Shown: positions 21,851 through 34,500 of the stretch, piece by piece
How positions within the stretch are numbered: the first letter of the stretch is position 1
Layout of the letters: the number at the start of each line of letters is the position of its first letter
Origin: Cordilura impudica
Taxonomy: Eukaryota; Arthropoda; Insecta; Diptera; Scathophagidae
NCBI GenBank assembly: GCA_963682025.1
Contig: CAVMKG010000213.1
Span: forward strand, 39,931-103,930
Length of the DNA: 64,000 bases
Reading direction: 5' to 3'
Notes under the pieces: generated by a model
The model's input: the letters and a program-made list of their open reading frames with translations, nothing else
Told to the model about the DNA's origin: nothing
Database searches by the model: none
Position numbers and translations under genes: made by a program

Positions 21851-23660
21851 TTAAACGTGTCGTTCCGTTCCTTGTATGTGTGATTGAATTTTTGAATCAT
21901 TAATCGGTGGATCAACTTGATTTAAATATTCGTTCAATATATCGTACAGAATGCTTTGCGTGAATGGTGGTTCAAATACGTTATTTATATCATTCAAATT
22001 GATCATTTCCGTATAACTTGTGCAATTTAAGTTTATATCTGGTTTTTTATAAACTCTAAGTTCCGTTGGGTCGTCAACATCGGTTCGATAGCATAGAATT
22101 TTCTTTATAGCACAGTCGCGCTTTTCTTTGCTAATATCAGACAACATTGATAACAAGATATTTTCCGAATGCGCATAATATGAATTATCTGTAATTACTT
22201 GATTGACAATTCTGCATAAACGAGGTTTTAGAAATCGTGACCAGCTAATGAACTTGAAAAATAATGCACTACCGTACACGACAGGGCTGTAATACTTGAT
22301 ATTGAAGTACATTGGCACATAACATTTAATTATAAATTCAACCAGAATTCTTAAATTCTCATCTAGATTTTCCGTTGTCATATATAATCGTAATAATCTA
22401 GCGACCTTGGTGAGCCACGGAGAATATACAATTTTCCCTGGTTTGATGTTAGCCAGATCCATCGAAACCACGCCGCTAGAAATTGCATAGGCCATGTCGT
22501 ATAAGTACTCCGAATCGGTGGAAAATTCAATTTTTTGTGGAGCAGGGGGCATATTTTTCAACTCAATTTTCTGAAAGCCGTCCACCAACTGAAAATATAT
22601 AATAAAATAATTATAACCACCAATTAATGCATCCCGTGATATATTTTTATCGGTGAAAAAATCGTTTAATTTTGTTGTTTTGTATTCAGCGGTTTCATGT
22701 TCCAGTCTTACGGAACCAATCAATTCAGAATTCGGTTTTCCAAAATAACAAGATGAGGTTCTTTTACCATCCTAGTATGATACTTCTCATCAATTTGATC
22801 TCTCGTTAAATTATCATCTTTTCTGCCATCGAATGAAAACGCTAAAAAAATATGTCTCATCTAACCGTTTGCGAACTTTCGATTTATCCAAGATGAGAGG
22901 TTTGCCATGCTTATCTTTAATTTTAAAATCTTGGAAAAGAGCGGCTCCCAATGCTGATGCTACTCTATCAGGCACACCAAATATGTCACATATCAAGGCA
23001 AAGTTAAAACAATCGTATCTTTCTGTGTATTGTGAACTTGTGATTCTATCTTCTTGCGTATGTTGAATCATCGGGATCTTGGTATGTTGGCATTGATGAC
23101 ATAGACGTTGCTCCTTGCTCTTCAATTTCCATCACAAATGCATCCACTGTTAGTCTTCTCTAATTATGTTGATCGTGCATAAACTCTTTGAGCCATTCTG
23201 GAACCAAGCCGCATGTACATAGAGCTGCCTTCAAATCGCATTTACATGTTCCAATGTAAAAAATTGTTTCCAGAGATTTTACTAACTCTGCAAATTTTGG
23301 GTTTTTCTTTTTGCTCTTGATTTGGTGATGATATTTGTCAAGCAGTCTATTCAATTTAATAAATATTCTATTTTTCGGCATTATTTCCATACCAAGTTTT
23401 TCCCCAATTCCAATCAACTTATCTTGTACTTGAATAGTGAATGATTTATAGGAGAACTTTTTTTGTTCTGTTTTAGCACGTTCGCTCAAGTAAAAATAAT
23501 ATCTCAAGATATCCAGATGGGTTTGTAAATTAAGATCAGTCAAATCAGTAGACACACCAAAAACAGTAACATCATGCTTGGGTATATGACTCATTGGGTT
23601 TTCGATAGTTGTTGATGTTGTTGTTGCTTCATCTTGCGGTGTAGAGGATGGTGGATTCAT
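21851..23660 (-). pseudogene. Remnant of an insect-wide repetitive ORF family, probably transposase
   Basis: Three minus-strand pieces in order form one broken gene: 23660-23160 (166 aa, with a YIGTCKCDL...CTCGLVPEWL cysteine cluster), 23125-22814 (with SSQYTERYDCFNFALICDIFGVPDR) and 22723-21851 (290 aa, with VRLEHETAEYKTTKLNDFFT, then YLYDMAYAISSGVVSMDLAN). From memory, this order matches a protein family repeated in many arthropod genomes; I cannot name its superfamily. Relative to that family the central part with CDG/NTG acidic motifs is missing. The gap coincides with a 32-nt GT...AG stretch near 22582-22613. The likely start is ATG at 23660. It is probably a non-functional transposon relic and lies between a minisatellite and the large inverted repeat. 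No ends were found. Confidence 0.55.
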
Positions 23661-23849
23661 TGTAAACTAAACAAAATATAAAAAACGGAAAAAATCCATA
23701 TTTCAAACACTGATAACAATAACATAACAATCCAAGAAACAGTAGCAACAAAATTAAGCACACACACACACAAAAAATCTAACCGATAAAAACAAAGTTT
23801 TTATTAAAACTCTTTCTTTCCTTAAGGTGCTATTACATGATGTGTTTTT
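23661..23849. other. Intergenic spacer before large inverted repeat
   Basis: AT-rich, with a short CA run at 23760. At 23824-23840 it carries AAGGTGCTATTACATGA, which recurs inverted at 39993-40009. Confidence 0.4.
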
Positions 23850-26800
23850 ATACCCTTCACTCCAGTGTGCAGAGGGTATATATAAGTTTGTCATTCCGTT
23901 TGTAATAATTAGAAAAAAAAAATTTGGACCCCATAAATTATATATATTTGTGATCCTTATAACAACCGGAGTTGATATAGCGATGTCCGTCTGTCCGTCT
24001 GTCCATCTGTCCGTCTGTCCGTCTGTGGAAATCACGATGACGGCATCAATCGGGCAGCTAGGGTACTCGTTGACATAAAAAATGATTCACTAACATCCTG
24101 AGAAGTTTGCTATTTAAAATCGTCCAAATCGGTCGATTAGGGCCCGAGATTTGAATGAAGAACTAAAAAAAGTCTTGAAAAAATATAATTTTCTATGTTG
24201 TTCTTGTCACGATCACGCCCTCAATAGGACAGCTAGGGTGATCAGTTTTAGTGAGAATGATTCACCAAATTCATGGGAAGATTTCTATTTCAAAAATCAT
24301 TAAAATCTGTGGAGCAGGTCCAGGGAAATCTCTGAAAAAGTAAAAAAAAATATGAAAAACATTATATATCTATATTGTTCTTGTTGTTATTCTAAATGTT
24401 GCATTGTTGTCATAGCTGGACTTGTTATTTTTGTGGTCGTTGTGGTAATAATATAATAAAAACAAACCCTTTGTACATTTTTTTATCAACTCTGGTAGAT
24501 AAATTTAAAAGTTTCCATTATATTTTCATCATTTCTGTCATTGCCACGAGCCTGCCTGCAAAATTTCAGATCGATTGGGTCACGAGAAAGTGGTTAAAAG
24601 CGATCCAAAATTTTTTCGACAAGCAGACACTACGAGTTAATATAAAGGGAGTAAAAATTCACCAACATCTAAAGCGAATAATGCTAAAATACCTAGTTGT
24701 TAATAAAAAAAAAACAATTGGGCAATTCACAATGGGTAATGTATCGTTGTATCTGTTGTATCGTGTATCACTTTACAATAGTGTAAAATTGTTGTTGGTA
24801 ATTTTCACTGAAAAATCTGATACACGATCCAACTTCATTTGCTATGTTTAGTAAATGTTGTATATTGTATCATAACATATCAGTTCCAAGTGAATGCCAG
24901 TTTTTATGAAAAAGAAAAAACAAATACATAGAATTTTATCAGCATAAATAATTATAAAATAAAATATGGCATATATAAAAATTAATGTTTATATTTTTAG
25001 TATGTATTTTCTCTTTCAGTACCAACCAAAACATTTAACATTTTTTTTTTTTCATTATAAATTAAAAAGCAAGAGGTACGTAACTAACACTCCCGGGTAT
25101 ATCTCACGACCAAAAAGCAAACACTGACAAGTGTTTTCTCTTATACAAAATAGCAGAAGCGACGAAGCGATCTTTCCTCGTTGGATCGAAAATTACAAAA
25201 GAAAGCGTTTTACAATATGAAAATACAACTGAGTGTTCACAACAAATGAGTTTATTGTGTATTTCAATACAACATACAATATACAACACCTGTTGTGAAT
25301 TGCCCAAATGTAAATTTAGCAAAAAAAATTTATGTATTAATTTATTTAAAGAGAAAAACACAAAAATAACGTTTGATGTTGTATTTTTTGTGTGTAATAT
25401 TTACATATACATACATACACATATTAGATAATACAAATAATATACATATATAATATATATAGATATGTATGTATGTATATTCATAGTAACTGCATGTTAG
25501 AAATAAATCGGTATATTATTTTATTTACATAAAATTCTGCAATATTTTGTTGTGGGGAAAATACATTTTGCATTAACAGAGTGTCACTTCATTTTGCTCA
25601 GCGTGACTATGCCACAGTAGATGGCGCCACAATTTTTGTTCTAATTAGCTTTGCAATAGTTATTTCTATTTTAACATGAATGTCAATATTTTCAACTAGA
25701 TATCATACAGAACAATGTTAAGAGTATACACGGGCTGGTCTTTTATTTCATACGTTTTTTCATTATTCTTTTACAAATATGAACAGAAGTTTGACATGTT
25801 AACTTTTTGTTGTCTTTACAAAATAGAGTTACCGAGTTCATCAATGAGTTTTTTGTTTTCAAAACAGTTCTACATAGTTATATCGAACTATTATTCTGCT
25901 TTACCTACAAAATATCTGATTGCGATGCGATTACATCTAATTTTTAAAAATTGTTTATAATTAATAAAGCATTATTATTCACATAAATGCAAAATTGCAC
26001 TTTTTAAATTTTCCATTCAAATTTAAGAAAATATCAATTCTTATAAACACTGAAATTAAAATTTCCAATTATAAATTAGAAAATATTAATTGAATTTCAG
26101 AAAATCATATCAAAACGTCGGAAATAATAATTTTAAATTTAGAAGACATCAATTGCATCTTTAATATATAAATTTTATTCGTTAAACACAAATTGAAATT
26201 CCAAAAAAAAAACACCAAATATGTTTACATTTAAAAAAAATATTGCCATTCAGGAGAAATTAATAACTTTTCAGTACCGCGATTCAGTTACTTCTTTTAA
26301 CGATAGTCGAATCGTTTAAAAAAAGAAAATTGCAAAATTATCAGTAAAAATTTTAAACGATATTCGCTATTGTTAAAGTCAGCTGTTGTTGTTATCTAAA
26401 CGACAACCATTTTTGTGTTGTTTATTCAATCGATAAAAACTTAAATTTTTAGGTTGAAATGTCGTCATACATAAATAAAAATCATAAAATAGTGAAAATA
26501 TTTTGCTTCTACTAAAAAACTTTTTCATATAAATAAAAAAATTAAATAGCATATTCAATTCATTATTTCATTTTCAAATAAATAAACAGATATATTAGTA
26601 AAAAAAAATAAAGATATTAAACATCCTGTCAAACACGAAGTAATTTGTTTTTTTCTATTCTTTGTGTTTTTCGCATATTTTGACAGAGGTGCCACTAGTT
26701 TACAATTTAAATAAATAGAAAAACAGATTTGTCGACTGTCGTTAAGATGTATGTACTTAGTGAATCACTTAATCCGCACTACAGAAAATATTAATTTAAA

Positions 26801-27115
26801 TTCAATGAATTTAAGAAAACCTCAAATGATATTTAAGAATTGCTAACATAAAAATTGTTACATAAGTAAACGTAATTTGATGAGAATGTTATTTTTTATA
26901 TATAAACTAGCTGGACCCGGCAAACGTTGTTTTGCCCTCAATGAATTTTTAATTTTTGTTAGAATCTGTATATATCTATATAAAAAAACGTTTGTGCATT
27001 TGTTAATATTAAAACTGTTAAAAAAAACCATGCTTTATTTATGAAAATTAAAATAAATATTTATTGTAACATACATATGTATAAGAATGACCAATATATT
27101 TCTATCATTGTAATT

Positions 27116-27970
27116 CTAAAAAGAGTGAACAATATTTTTAGTTTCCTTATTCTGGCAGTAAATTAATAAATTTGCTTGCTTTCCGACACGCGAAAAATAA
27201 CTGTTTTCGAGGTCCAAACCACATATTTGCAATGATTGTCCTTGAGATTTATTGATGGTCATGGTAAAGCCCAATCTGTTCGGAAATTGCAATCTTTTGA
27301 ATGTTATCGGTGTGTCGGTAGGAATCGTAGGAATTCTTGGCAGCAAGACATGTTCTCCTTTAAATTTTCCTTTGAGAATTGTGGCCTCAATAACATTAGG
27401 TATTATTCTCTCAACAATTAACCTGGTTCCATTACATAGTCTCGGAGCGTTGAGGTTACGTAGCAAAATTATTGGAGAACCAACTTTTAATTTTAATAAA
27501 TGTGGAGGTAGATCGGGCACATCAAGTGAATTCAAAAATTCTGGTGGATAAATGACTGTTTCATTTTCTTCAACAACACTATCCATAGATTTGAAATAAC
27601 ACTTTCGGAATCAATCATGTCCTGAATAATAACATTATTATTATTGACATCTAAATTTTTTGCGGCTTAAATAGTTCTTTCACTTAACCAAGTAGTTGTT
27701 TTGAAAACTGGTCAGCCGTTGGATCATGGATAATAAAATGAGAGCTCCACCCAAAAGTCTTTCATTGCCTTTCAAATCTTTTAAAGTTCAATGTAGTGCT
27801 TCTAAGGAATGTTTGTGAGCTATGTTATATTCATCCCAAATAATAATATTGCATTTTTGCAGAACTTTTGACATACAGGAATGTTTTTTTAACGTAGATT
27901 TGAGTGCTGAATGAGCTGTACGACCACCATGCAATAATGTTGCGGCTATTCCGGACAAAGCAATAGCCAA
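27116..27970 (-). pseudogene. Helitron PIF1-type helicase remnant
   Basis: The Helitron replicase/helicase unwinds DNA during rolling-circle transposition. The N-side piece 27970-27788 has SGIAATLLHGGRTAHSALK and a Walker B-like IIIWDE. The C-side piece 27586-27116 has LKVGSPIILLRNLN, GTRLIVERI and TINKSQGQSL, typical of the helicase C-terminus. The intervening 200 bp keeps LLGGALILLS but has stops and a deletion. The Walker A region, the HUH nuclease and most of the protein (normally over 1000 residues) are missing. Confidence 0.85.
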
Positions 27971-28338
27971 TGCAATTTTTCCTTCCTTTTTATTCCTTCC
28001 TTTTTAGTTAGAATATTTGTATATAAAAACGTTTGTGAATTTTGGAACTTATAAAATTTAAATAAATTTGACAACTCATTATTTTTCGAACGCCAGCGCC
28101 ATCTACCGGGTCCAACAAAAAAATTTTTGGCATCATCTAACATACATATATGTACATTCTTAGTTTCAGTAAAATCGCACCGTAAATAAGAATATTCGAA
28201 ATGACTTTACCCCAGCGCCATCTATCGGGTCCATTTATACATGCAAAAATTTCCTATGATAAAACATACATACTTTCTGAATTGCAGTCAAATCGCACTA
28301 AATAAAAAAATAAAAAAAAACCAAAAAAGAGTTTAACT

Positions 28339-28719
28339 TCTTACATATAAAATTCTCGTGTCGCGGTCTCTGTAATTGAACTCCTCCGAAACGGCTTGAC
28401 CGATTCTCTTGAAATTTTGTGTGGATATTGGGTAGGTTTCAGAAACGGACAACAGGTATTTTTTTTTATTTGATATTTTAGTATTTGATATCTCAAGTGG
28501 GCGTGGCATTTATGGCTATCATAGTACTCCAGATATCTGATTTTAAAAGTTCACTTTGTATGGGGGGTACCCCTCCCAGTGGCCCTATCAAAAAAAAAAT
28601 AAACGTTGTCCGATTCTCAGACCTACCCAATATGCGCACAAAATTTCATGAGAATCGGTAGAGCCGTTTCGGCGGAATTTTACCACAAACACCGCGACAG
28701 AAGAATTTTATATATAAGA
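28339..28719. repeat. Inverted pair of Helitron 5'-end sequences
   Basis: TCTTACATATAAAATTCTCG at 28339 (plus) and TCTTATATATAAAATTCTTC at 28719 (minus) start two facing copies of the same roughly 130-bp 5' terminal sequence. Both contain GAAACGGCT and ATATTGGGTAGGT. Confidence 0.8.
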
Positions 28720-29391
28720 TTTTCACAATCTTTTTTGGATGAAAATTTTAAGTTTATCAGAAAATAAAGATAACATTAAATTATTTTATTTAAAATGTTT
28801 GGGACTTTTGGTTTCTTGCGTTTGGCATCCCTAATTTGATTATTTATTATTATAAATTTATTCTCTATGTTTTCAAAATATGGCAATATTTTACAAAAAA
28901 AGTTGAGAGAGCTTTTTTTCTTTTTGGTTATTATTTTGTTACTCCATCCGACCTATATGGCCACAATGAAGAAATATTTGGCCAGTTAAAAGAAACTATA
29001 CAGCCATCTCCAATTAGCACGATTTAATGCATATAGCCACTCTACACAACCATTACCTTTGCAATGGAGGTTAGGGCGAGCTATTTAATTAGCAAAAACT
29101 AAATTAAACGAGAAGTTATGTCATATAACCGGAAACGCATGCATATAGGTATATAACGTAAATGCATGGCGATCAGCAACCACGATGACCAAAAAGCAAA
29201 CACCGAAATAAATCCGAAATATTAGAAAAGACGAAAACCAACCCAAAGAATTTTCTTAAATAATTTGGTATTAAGTTTAACAAATTGTTTACTTTTTCCA
29301 ATATTATGTTTACATTTATTATCAATACTCAAACCGAGGTGGAGGGTATTAAAGACTCGGCACAGCCGAATTTAATACTCTTACTTGTTTA

Positions 29392-29583
29392 CATATGTAC
29401 TGTCAAATTTTCCCACAACAAAAGTTGTACACATCGTGTGATACATATAAAACATTGTTTATGTACAATACATGAGGAAAGTCACATGTACATTTTTCAA
29501 TTAGAACAGGTTCTATTTTTGTATGACAAACATATGAAAATACAACACTGCTTGTGGCGAAAGAAAAACAGAGTAAATTTTAA
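29392..29583. other. Spacer of the large inverted repeat, left side
   Basis: AT-rich unique sequence without a gene; continues after the nested element at 31527-31572. Confidence 0.4.
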
Positions 29584-29822
29584 TGCTGCCTACACACCAA
29601 GCAACGGTTGCTTCAACACAGCCATGTTGAATCAACCGTTGCCCAGTGTGTAGCTCTGTTGCCAATTGATTTTCGCGTTGTATCAACCGTTGCCAGAAAT
29701 ATCAAAAAATTTTGATATTTTGGGTTGGTTGAGGCAACCGTTGCTATGTGTGTATCATTGTTTACTACATTTACTTCTTCAGTTTATCGAAAACAAGCGA
29801 ATAGGAAGGTTCGTGCGGAGTA

Positions 29823-30056
29823 ATGTTAAGCGAAAAGCAGGAAAACAAGAAAATGGCTATTGAGAATAATGAAAATTATGTTAACTTTATTAACGAATAT
29901 AAAAATTTGAGAGAGCTATGGGACGTAACTTGTGAAAAATATAAAAATAAAAATCTAAAAAAAGCATACGAACAATTAAAAATAGAATATAATAAAAAAT
30001 TAAATTATACTTTTCTTCCGCTTGTGTCTTTTCTGTACCACAGATACACACAGTAA
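29823..30056 (+). CDS. Short MADF-like ORF
   Basis: A 77-codon ORF whose middle, FINEYKNLRELWDVTCEKYKN, matches the start of the MADF DNA-binding fold: hydrophobic helix, then LWD, then the Y-K pair. MADF/Myb-like proteins accompany transposases of the PIF/Harbinger group and help recruit them to transposon ends. Only the first half of the usual 85-residue domain is here; the rest diverges to a hydrophobic tail, so it is probably truncated. It lies wholly within the element at 29584-31526, on its plus strand, between the two sets of subterminal repeats. The first ATG at 29823 was chosen; a second ATG follows at codon 11. Function unproven. Confidence 0.4.
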   Translation: MLSEKQENKKMAIENNENYVNFINEYKNLRELWDVTCEKYKNKNLKKAYEQLKIEYNKKLNYTFLPLVSFLYHRYTQ

Positions 30057-30144
30057 TGAGGTTGCGGCATTCGTTGCCACGTGTGTAGTCAACAAACAAA
30101 ACACGTTGCTACAACATATTGAAGCAACCGTTGCCTGGTGTGTA

Positions 30145-31505
30145 ATCTGGAAATTCAAAGGCTATCCTTTACGCTGATGATTGTCTAATTTACTCTCACA
30201 ACAAATCACCAATACAAGCTCTGAATATTGCTGCTTTTCATCTGGGAGAAATAAGTGCCTTTTACATGAAATGGGGCATGAAAATCAATGCAGCCAAATC
30301 AGAGGCAATATGCATCAGGAACGCATCGGGTAAATGTCCAAGATACGTTGTGCCGGAGAGTAAACTCCTACAACTCTCACTGGATGGCGTAAATATACCA
30401 TTTAAGAACACCATTAAGTACCTCGGGGTTCACTTTGACAAATTATTGAAATTTAATGCCCACGCTAGAAATCTCCTAGAGAAAACAAAAAGAATCTCTG
30501 GAATGTTTGCAACACTAATGAACAACACATACTTACCTAAGAACACCAAGCTTTTACTCTACAAGGTCGCCATTAGATCGGTTCTCTCCTATGGATTCCC
30601 AATCTGGTTCACTATATCCCCTATAGTAGCTAAGGAATTGGAGATATTTGAACGAAAAATCCTAAGAAAATGCATCGGAAAGAATTATGAAAATTTCATA
30701 AAACGATTTTCAAATACCTACGTGTATGAAAATGCAGATGTTATACCCTTCTGTAGATACGCCATGTTGTTGCAAACCAGATTTGTGGTAAAACTTGCGC
30801 TTCACGACAACGCTCTAGTCAGCCATATATACAACACAGAGAGAAACATCATCTGGACTGGGTCTACTTACCTCTCACCTGTTGGAATCATCAACGAACA
30901 TACTGACGACGATCCAGTCCCCCGTGACCTCCCCTCATTCTATATGAGCTCAGCTGCCGGCAATCATAGGGGCTGAAAAAGAAGATTGAATTTAATTCTG
31001 CACAAAATTTACATATGACAAAGTAACTACCTACAAGAGTTTAACTCTATTCGCTGTGATATTTATATTCTATTTATTTAATTATTTTTTTACTCTGTAC
31101 CTGAACAATCTGTTTTGTTTTATTGTTAAACTTACCATTTATGCATACTCGATGTATTTTCTAATTTGATACGTCCACATGAATTGTGATATGAACATGT
31201 TTGTCAATGTATATAACAGATCTTTTGTTGATTATTATTAATTGTTATTTAGTTTTAGTATGTTAATTACAGACATTTGCTCTGTTACCGATTTTAAAGG
31301 CCGAAAGCAAGCCTTGTCAAACTATTCAGTTTGTACATTTTTTACATTTACACATCTCACTTTAGCAATGTTGCTTGTTACATTTACTTAGCTATTAGAG
31401 TAAGACAAATATAGCTCTAAGAATATTATTGTTCTCATCGTATGTAAGACAATCTATGTTATCGAAAGAAAAGAAGACTTAATAAAAATTTTACTTACTA
31501 CTTAC
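30145..31505 (+). mobile_element. 5'-truncated non-LTR retrotransposon
   Basis: Flanked by a perfect 14-bp target duplication TTGCCTGGTGTGTA (30131-30144 and 31506-31519). It starts inside the reverse transcriptase and ends after a 3' UTR with AATAAAAATTT and a short TTAC-repeat tail rather than poly(A). Target-primed insertion stopped early. Confidence 0.88.
30146..30976 (+). pseudogene. Reverse transcriptase C-terminal part of a LINE (jockey/I-like)
   Basis: A continuous open frame of 276 codons with no start of its own; any upstream reading is target DNA. It opens just before the catalytic YADD (30176-30187), then the palm and thumb segments: AFYMKWGMKINAAKSEAIC, NTIKYLGVHFDKLLKF and ALRSVLSYGFPIW-like IRSVLSYGFPIWF. 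These are typical of the end of jockey/I-clade reverse transcriptases. The endonuclease, the fingers and the first half of the palm are missing through 5' truncation. There are no internal stops, so insertion may be recent. No RNase H is evident after the thumb. Confidence 0.85.
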
Positions 31506-31572
31506 TTGCCTGGTGTGTAGGCAGCATAAAGATTAATATTGAAAGAAAAATAAATTGTTTAGTATTATTTAA

Positions 31573-34500
31573 CAATTAAACAAGTAAGAGTGTTAAATTC
31601 GGCTGTGCCGAATCTTTGATACCCTCCACCTCGGTTTGAGTCTTGATAATAAATGTAAATGAAAAAGTAAACAATTTGTTAAACTTAATACCAAATTATT
31701 TCAGCAAATTCTTTGGGTTGGTTTTCTTCTTTTCTATTATTTCGGATTTATTTCGGTGTTTGCTTTTTGGTCATCGTGGTTGCTGATCGGCATGCATTTT
31801 GGTTATATACCTATATGCATGCGTTTCCGGTTATATGACATAACTTCTCGTTTAATTTAGTTTTTGCTAATTAAATAGCTCGCCCTAACCTCCATTGCAA
31901 AGGTAATGGTTGTGTAGAGTGGCTATATGCATTAAATTGTGCTAATTGGAGATGGCTGTATAGTTTCTTTTAACTGGCCAAATATTTCTTCATTGTGGCC
32001 ATATAGGTCGGATGGAGTAACAAAATAATAACCAAAAAAAAAAGCTCTCTCAACTTTTTTTTAAAATATTGCCATATTTTGAAAACATAGAGAATAAATT
32101 TATAATAATAAATAATCAAATTAGGGATGAAAAACACAAAAAACGAAAAGTCCCAAACATTTTAAATAAAATAATTTAATGTTATCTTTATTTTCTGAAA
32201 AACTTCAAATTTTCATCCAAAAAAAATTGTGAAAATTTATATATAAAAAATAACATTCTCATAAAATTACGTTTACTTATGTAACAATTTTTATGTTAGC
32301 AATTCTTAAATATCATTTGAGGTTTTCTTAAATTCATTGAATTTAAATTAATATCGACAAATCTATTTTTCTATTTATTTAAATTGTAAAGAAAAAAACA
32401 AATTACTTCGTGTTTGACAGGATGATTTTATGTTTATGTTTAATATCTTTATTTTTTTTACTAATATTTCTGTTTATTTATTTGAAAATGAAATAATGAA
32501 TTGAATATGCTATTTAATTTTTTTTATTTATATAAAAAAGTTTTTTAATTAAAGCAAAATATTTTCACTATTTCATGATTTTTATTTATGTATGACGACA
32601 TTTCAACCTAAAAATTTAAGTTTTTATCGATTGGATAAACAACACAAAAATGGTTGTCGTTTAGATAACAACAACAGCTGACTTTAACAATAGCGAATAT
32701 CGTTTCAAAATTTTACTGATAATTTTGCAATTTTCTTTTTTTTTACAATTCGACTATCGTTAAAAGAAGTTACTGAATCGCGGTACTGAAAAGTTATTAA
32801 TATCTCCTGAATGGCAATATTTTTTTTAAATGTAAACATTTTTAAATGTAAAGATATTTCTAAATTTAAAATTATTATTTCCGACGTTTTGATATGATTT
32901 TCTGAAACTCAATTAATATTTTCTAATTTATAATTGGAAATTTTATTTTCAGTTTTCATTATAATTGATATTTTCTTAAATTTGAATGGAAAATTTAAAA
33001 AGTGAAATTTTGTATTTATGTGAATAATAATGCTTTATTAATTATAAACAATTTTTAAAAATTAGATGTAATCGCAATCAGATATTTTATAGGTAAAGCA
33101 GAATAATAATTCTATATAACTATGTAGAACTGTTTTGTAAGCAAAAAACTCATTGACGAACTCGGTAACTCTATTTTGTAAAGACAACAAAAAGTTAACC
33201 CCCCAATCTCACATCACACTGAAATTGTAAAATCGTTGTGTACGTATTATCAACGAAAAATTGTTCGAATTAGTCGAATCCATCGCCATTAAATTTTATG
33301 CTCAAACATCTGACTGCAATCTCATTTTTAAAATGTTGTCGAAGCGTAAACTTGAAAAAATTTGTATACTTCTCTCTCTTATTTTATTTTAAGTAGAGTT
33401 ACCAAGTTTATTATACAGGCACATGTTTGAGGGAAAATGTTTACATTTATTATTATTAGTATTATTTTAATAATAGTTAATAATATTTATGCTCTATAAT
33501 TAACAAACTTGCGTTTTTGTATGCGCATTTCAAAAAATAAATCATTATAATAGATTTAACAAGTTAAAACTTTAATTACAATTTTACAGAATCCAGTAAA
33601 TTTGCATTAAATTTATAACAGGGTAACATTAATCATCGTTAGTGTCTGCCACTATTCGCACGAAAAATTTGGTGCCATTAGTGTGACCACTGCGGAAAAT
33701 GTGTGTGTATTAGTAAAAAAAAATGTGAGTGTATTGAGTTTTTCGAACTTGCAGTGTGATGTGAGATTGGTGGGTAATATGCCAAACTTATGTTCATATT
33801 TGTAAAAGAATAATAAAAAAACGTATGAAATAAAAGACCAACCCGTGTATACTCTTAACATTGTTCTGTATGATATCTAGTTGAAAATATTAACATTCAT
33901 GTTAAAATAGAAATAACTATTGCAAAGCTAATTAGAACAAACAAAAATTATGGCAGCATCTACTGTGGCATAGTCACGCTGAGCAAAATGAAGTGACACT
34001 CTGTTATACAAAAGAAATGTATTTTCCCCACAACAAAATACTGCAGAATTTTATGTAAATAAAATAACCGATTTATTTCTAACATGCAGTTACTATGAAT
34101 ATACATACATACATATATATAATATATGTACATTATTTGTATTATTTAATATGTGTATGTATGTATATTTAAATATTACACACAAAAAATACAACATCAA
34201 ACGTTATTTTTGTGTTTTTCTCTTTAAATAAATTAATACATAAATTGCTAAATTTACATTTGGGCAATTCACAACAGGTGTTGTATATTGTATGTTGTAT
34301 TGAAATACACAATACAATCATTTGTTGTGAACACTCAGTTGTATTTTCATATTTCTTTAGTAATTTTCGATCCAACGAGGAAAGATCGCTTCGTCGCTTC
34401 TGCTATTTTGTATAAGAGAAAACACTTGTCAGTGTTTGCTTTTTGGTCGTGAGATATACCCTGGAGTTTTAGTTACGTACCTCTTGCATTTTAATTTATA

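Larger units (their letters stand above)
26907..28719 (-). mobile_element. Helitron with canonical ends and mapped empty site
   Basis: On the minus strand it begins TCTTATATATAAAATTC (28719 downward) and ends with a GGCAAA/TTTGCC hairpin, GGGTCCAG and CTAG (26907-26910). It is inserted between A and T, as Helitrons do. The other arm of the inverted repeat has the uninterrupted site TATATATAAATTTTCACAAT near 32225-32245. The element is 1.8 kb with only a truncated helicase, so it is non-autonomous. Extra TCTATATAAAAAAACG-like starts near 26976 and 28020 hint at nested or rearranged copies. Confidence 0.88.
23850..29391 (-). repeat. Left arm of large inverted repeat
   Basis: Outer end ATACCCTTCACTCCAGTGTG at 23850; inner end CGGCACAGCCGAATTTAATA...CTTACTTGTTT at 29391. 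It pairs with 31573-35735 over its length apart from insertions, including a CCGTCTGTCCGTCTGT microsatellite, a TTCACAACAGGTGTTGTATA-type segment and a common TATA/CATACATA tract. The arm carries a Helitron (26907-28719) absent from the other arm. Small ORFs in it are not supported as genes. Confidence 0.85.
29584..31526 (+). mobile_element. PIF/Harbinger-like non-autonomous element, interrupted by a LINE
   Basis: Ends TGCTGCCTACACACCA and its inverse form an inverted repeat of about 32 bp. Flanks are TAA (29581-29583 and 31527-31529), a 3-bp target as for PIF/Harbinger. Inside both ends are several GCAACGGTTG + TGTGTA motifs in both orientations (for example 29594-29654), likely transposase binding sites. 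It contains a MADF-like ORF. Superfamily is inferred from target length and ORF type. Confidence 0.55.

Noticed and set aside
24396..25960. Several ORFs of 60-150 codons in the inverted-repeat arms
   Set aside because: No recognisable motifs; frames differ between the two arms at indels, so they are not under coding constraint.
27236..27551. Plus-strand ORFs over the helicase
   Set aside because: Shadows of the minus-strand Helitron helicase fragment.
33199..33774. piggyBac-type TTAA target for the MITE
   Set aside because: Only TAA/TTA is duplicated once the empty site in the left arm is compared; inverted ends fit PIF/Harbinger better.
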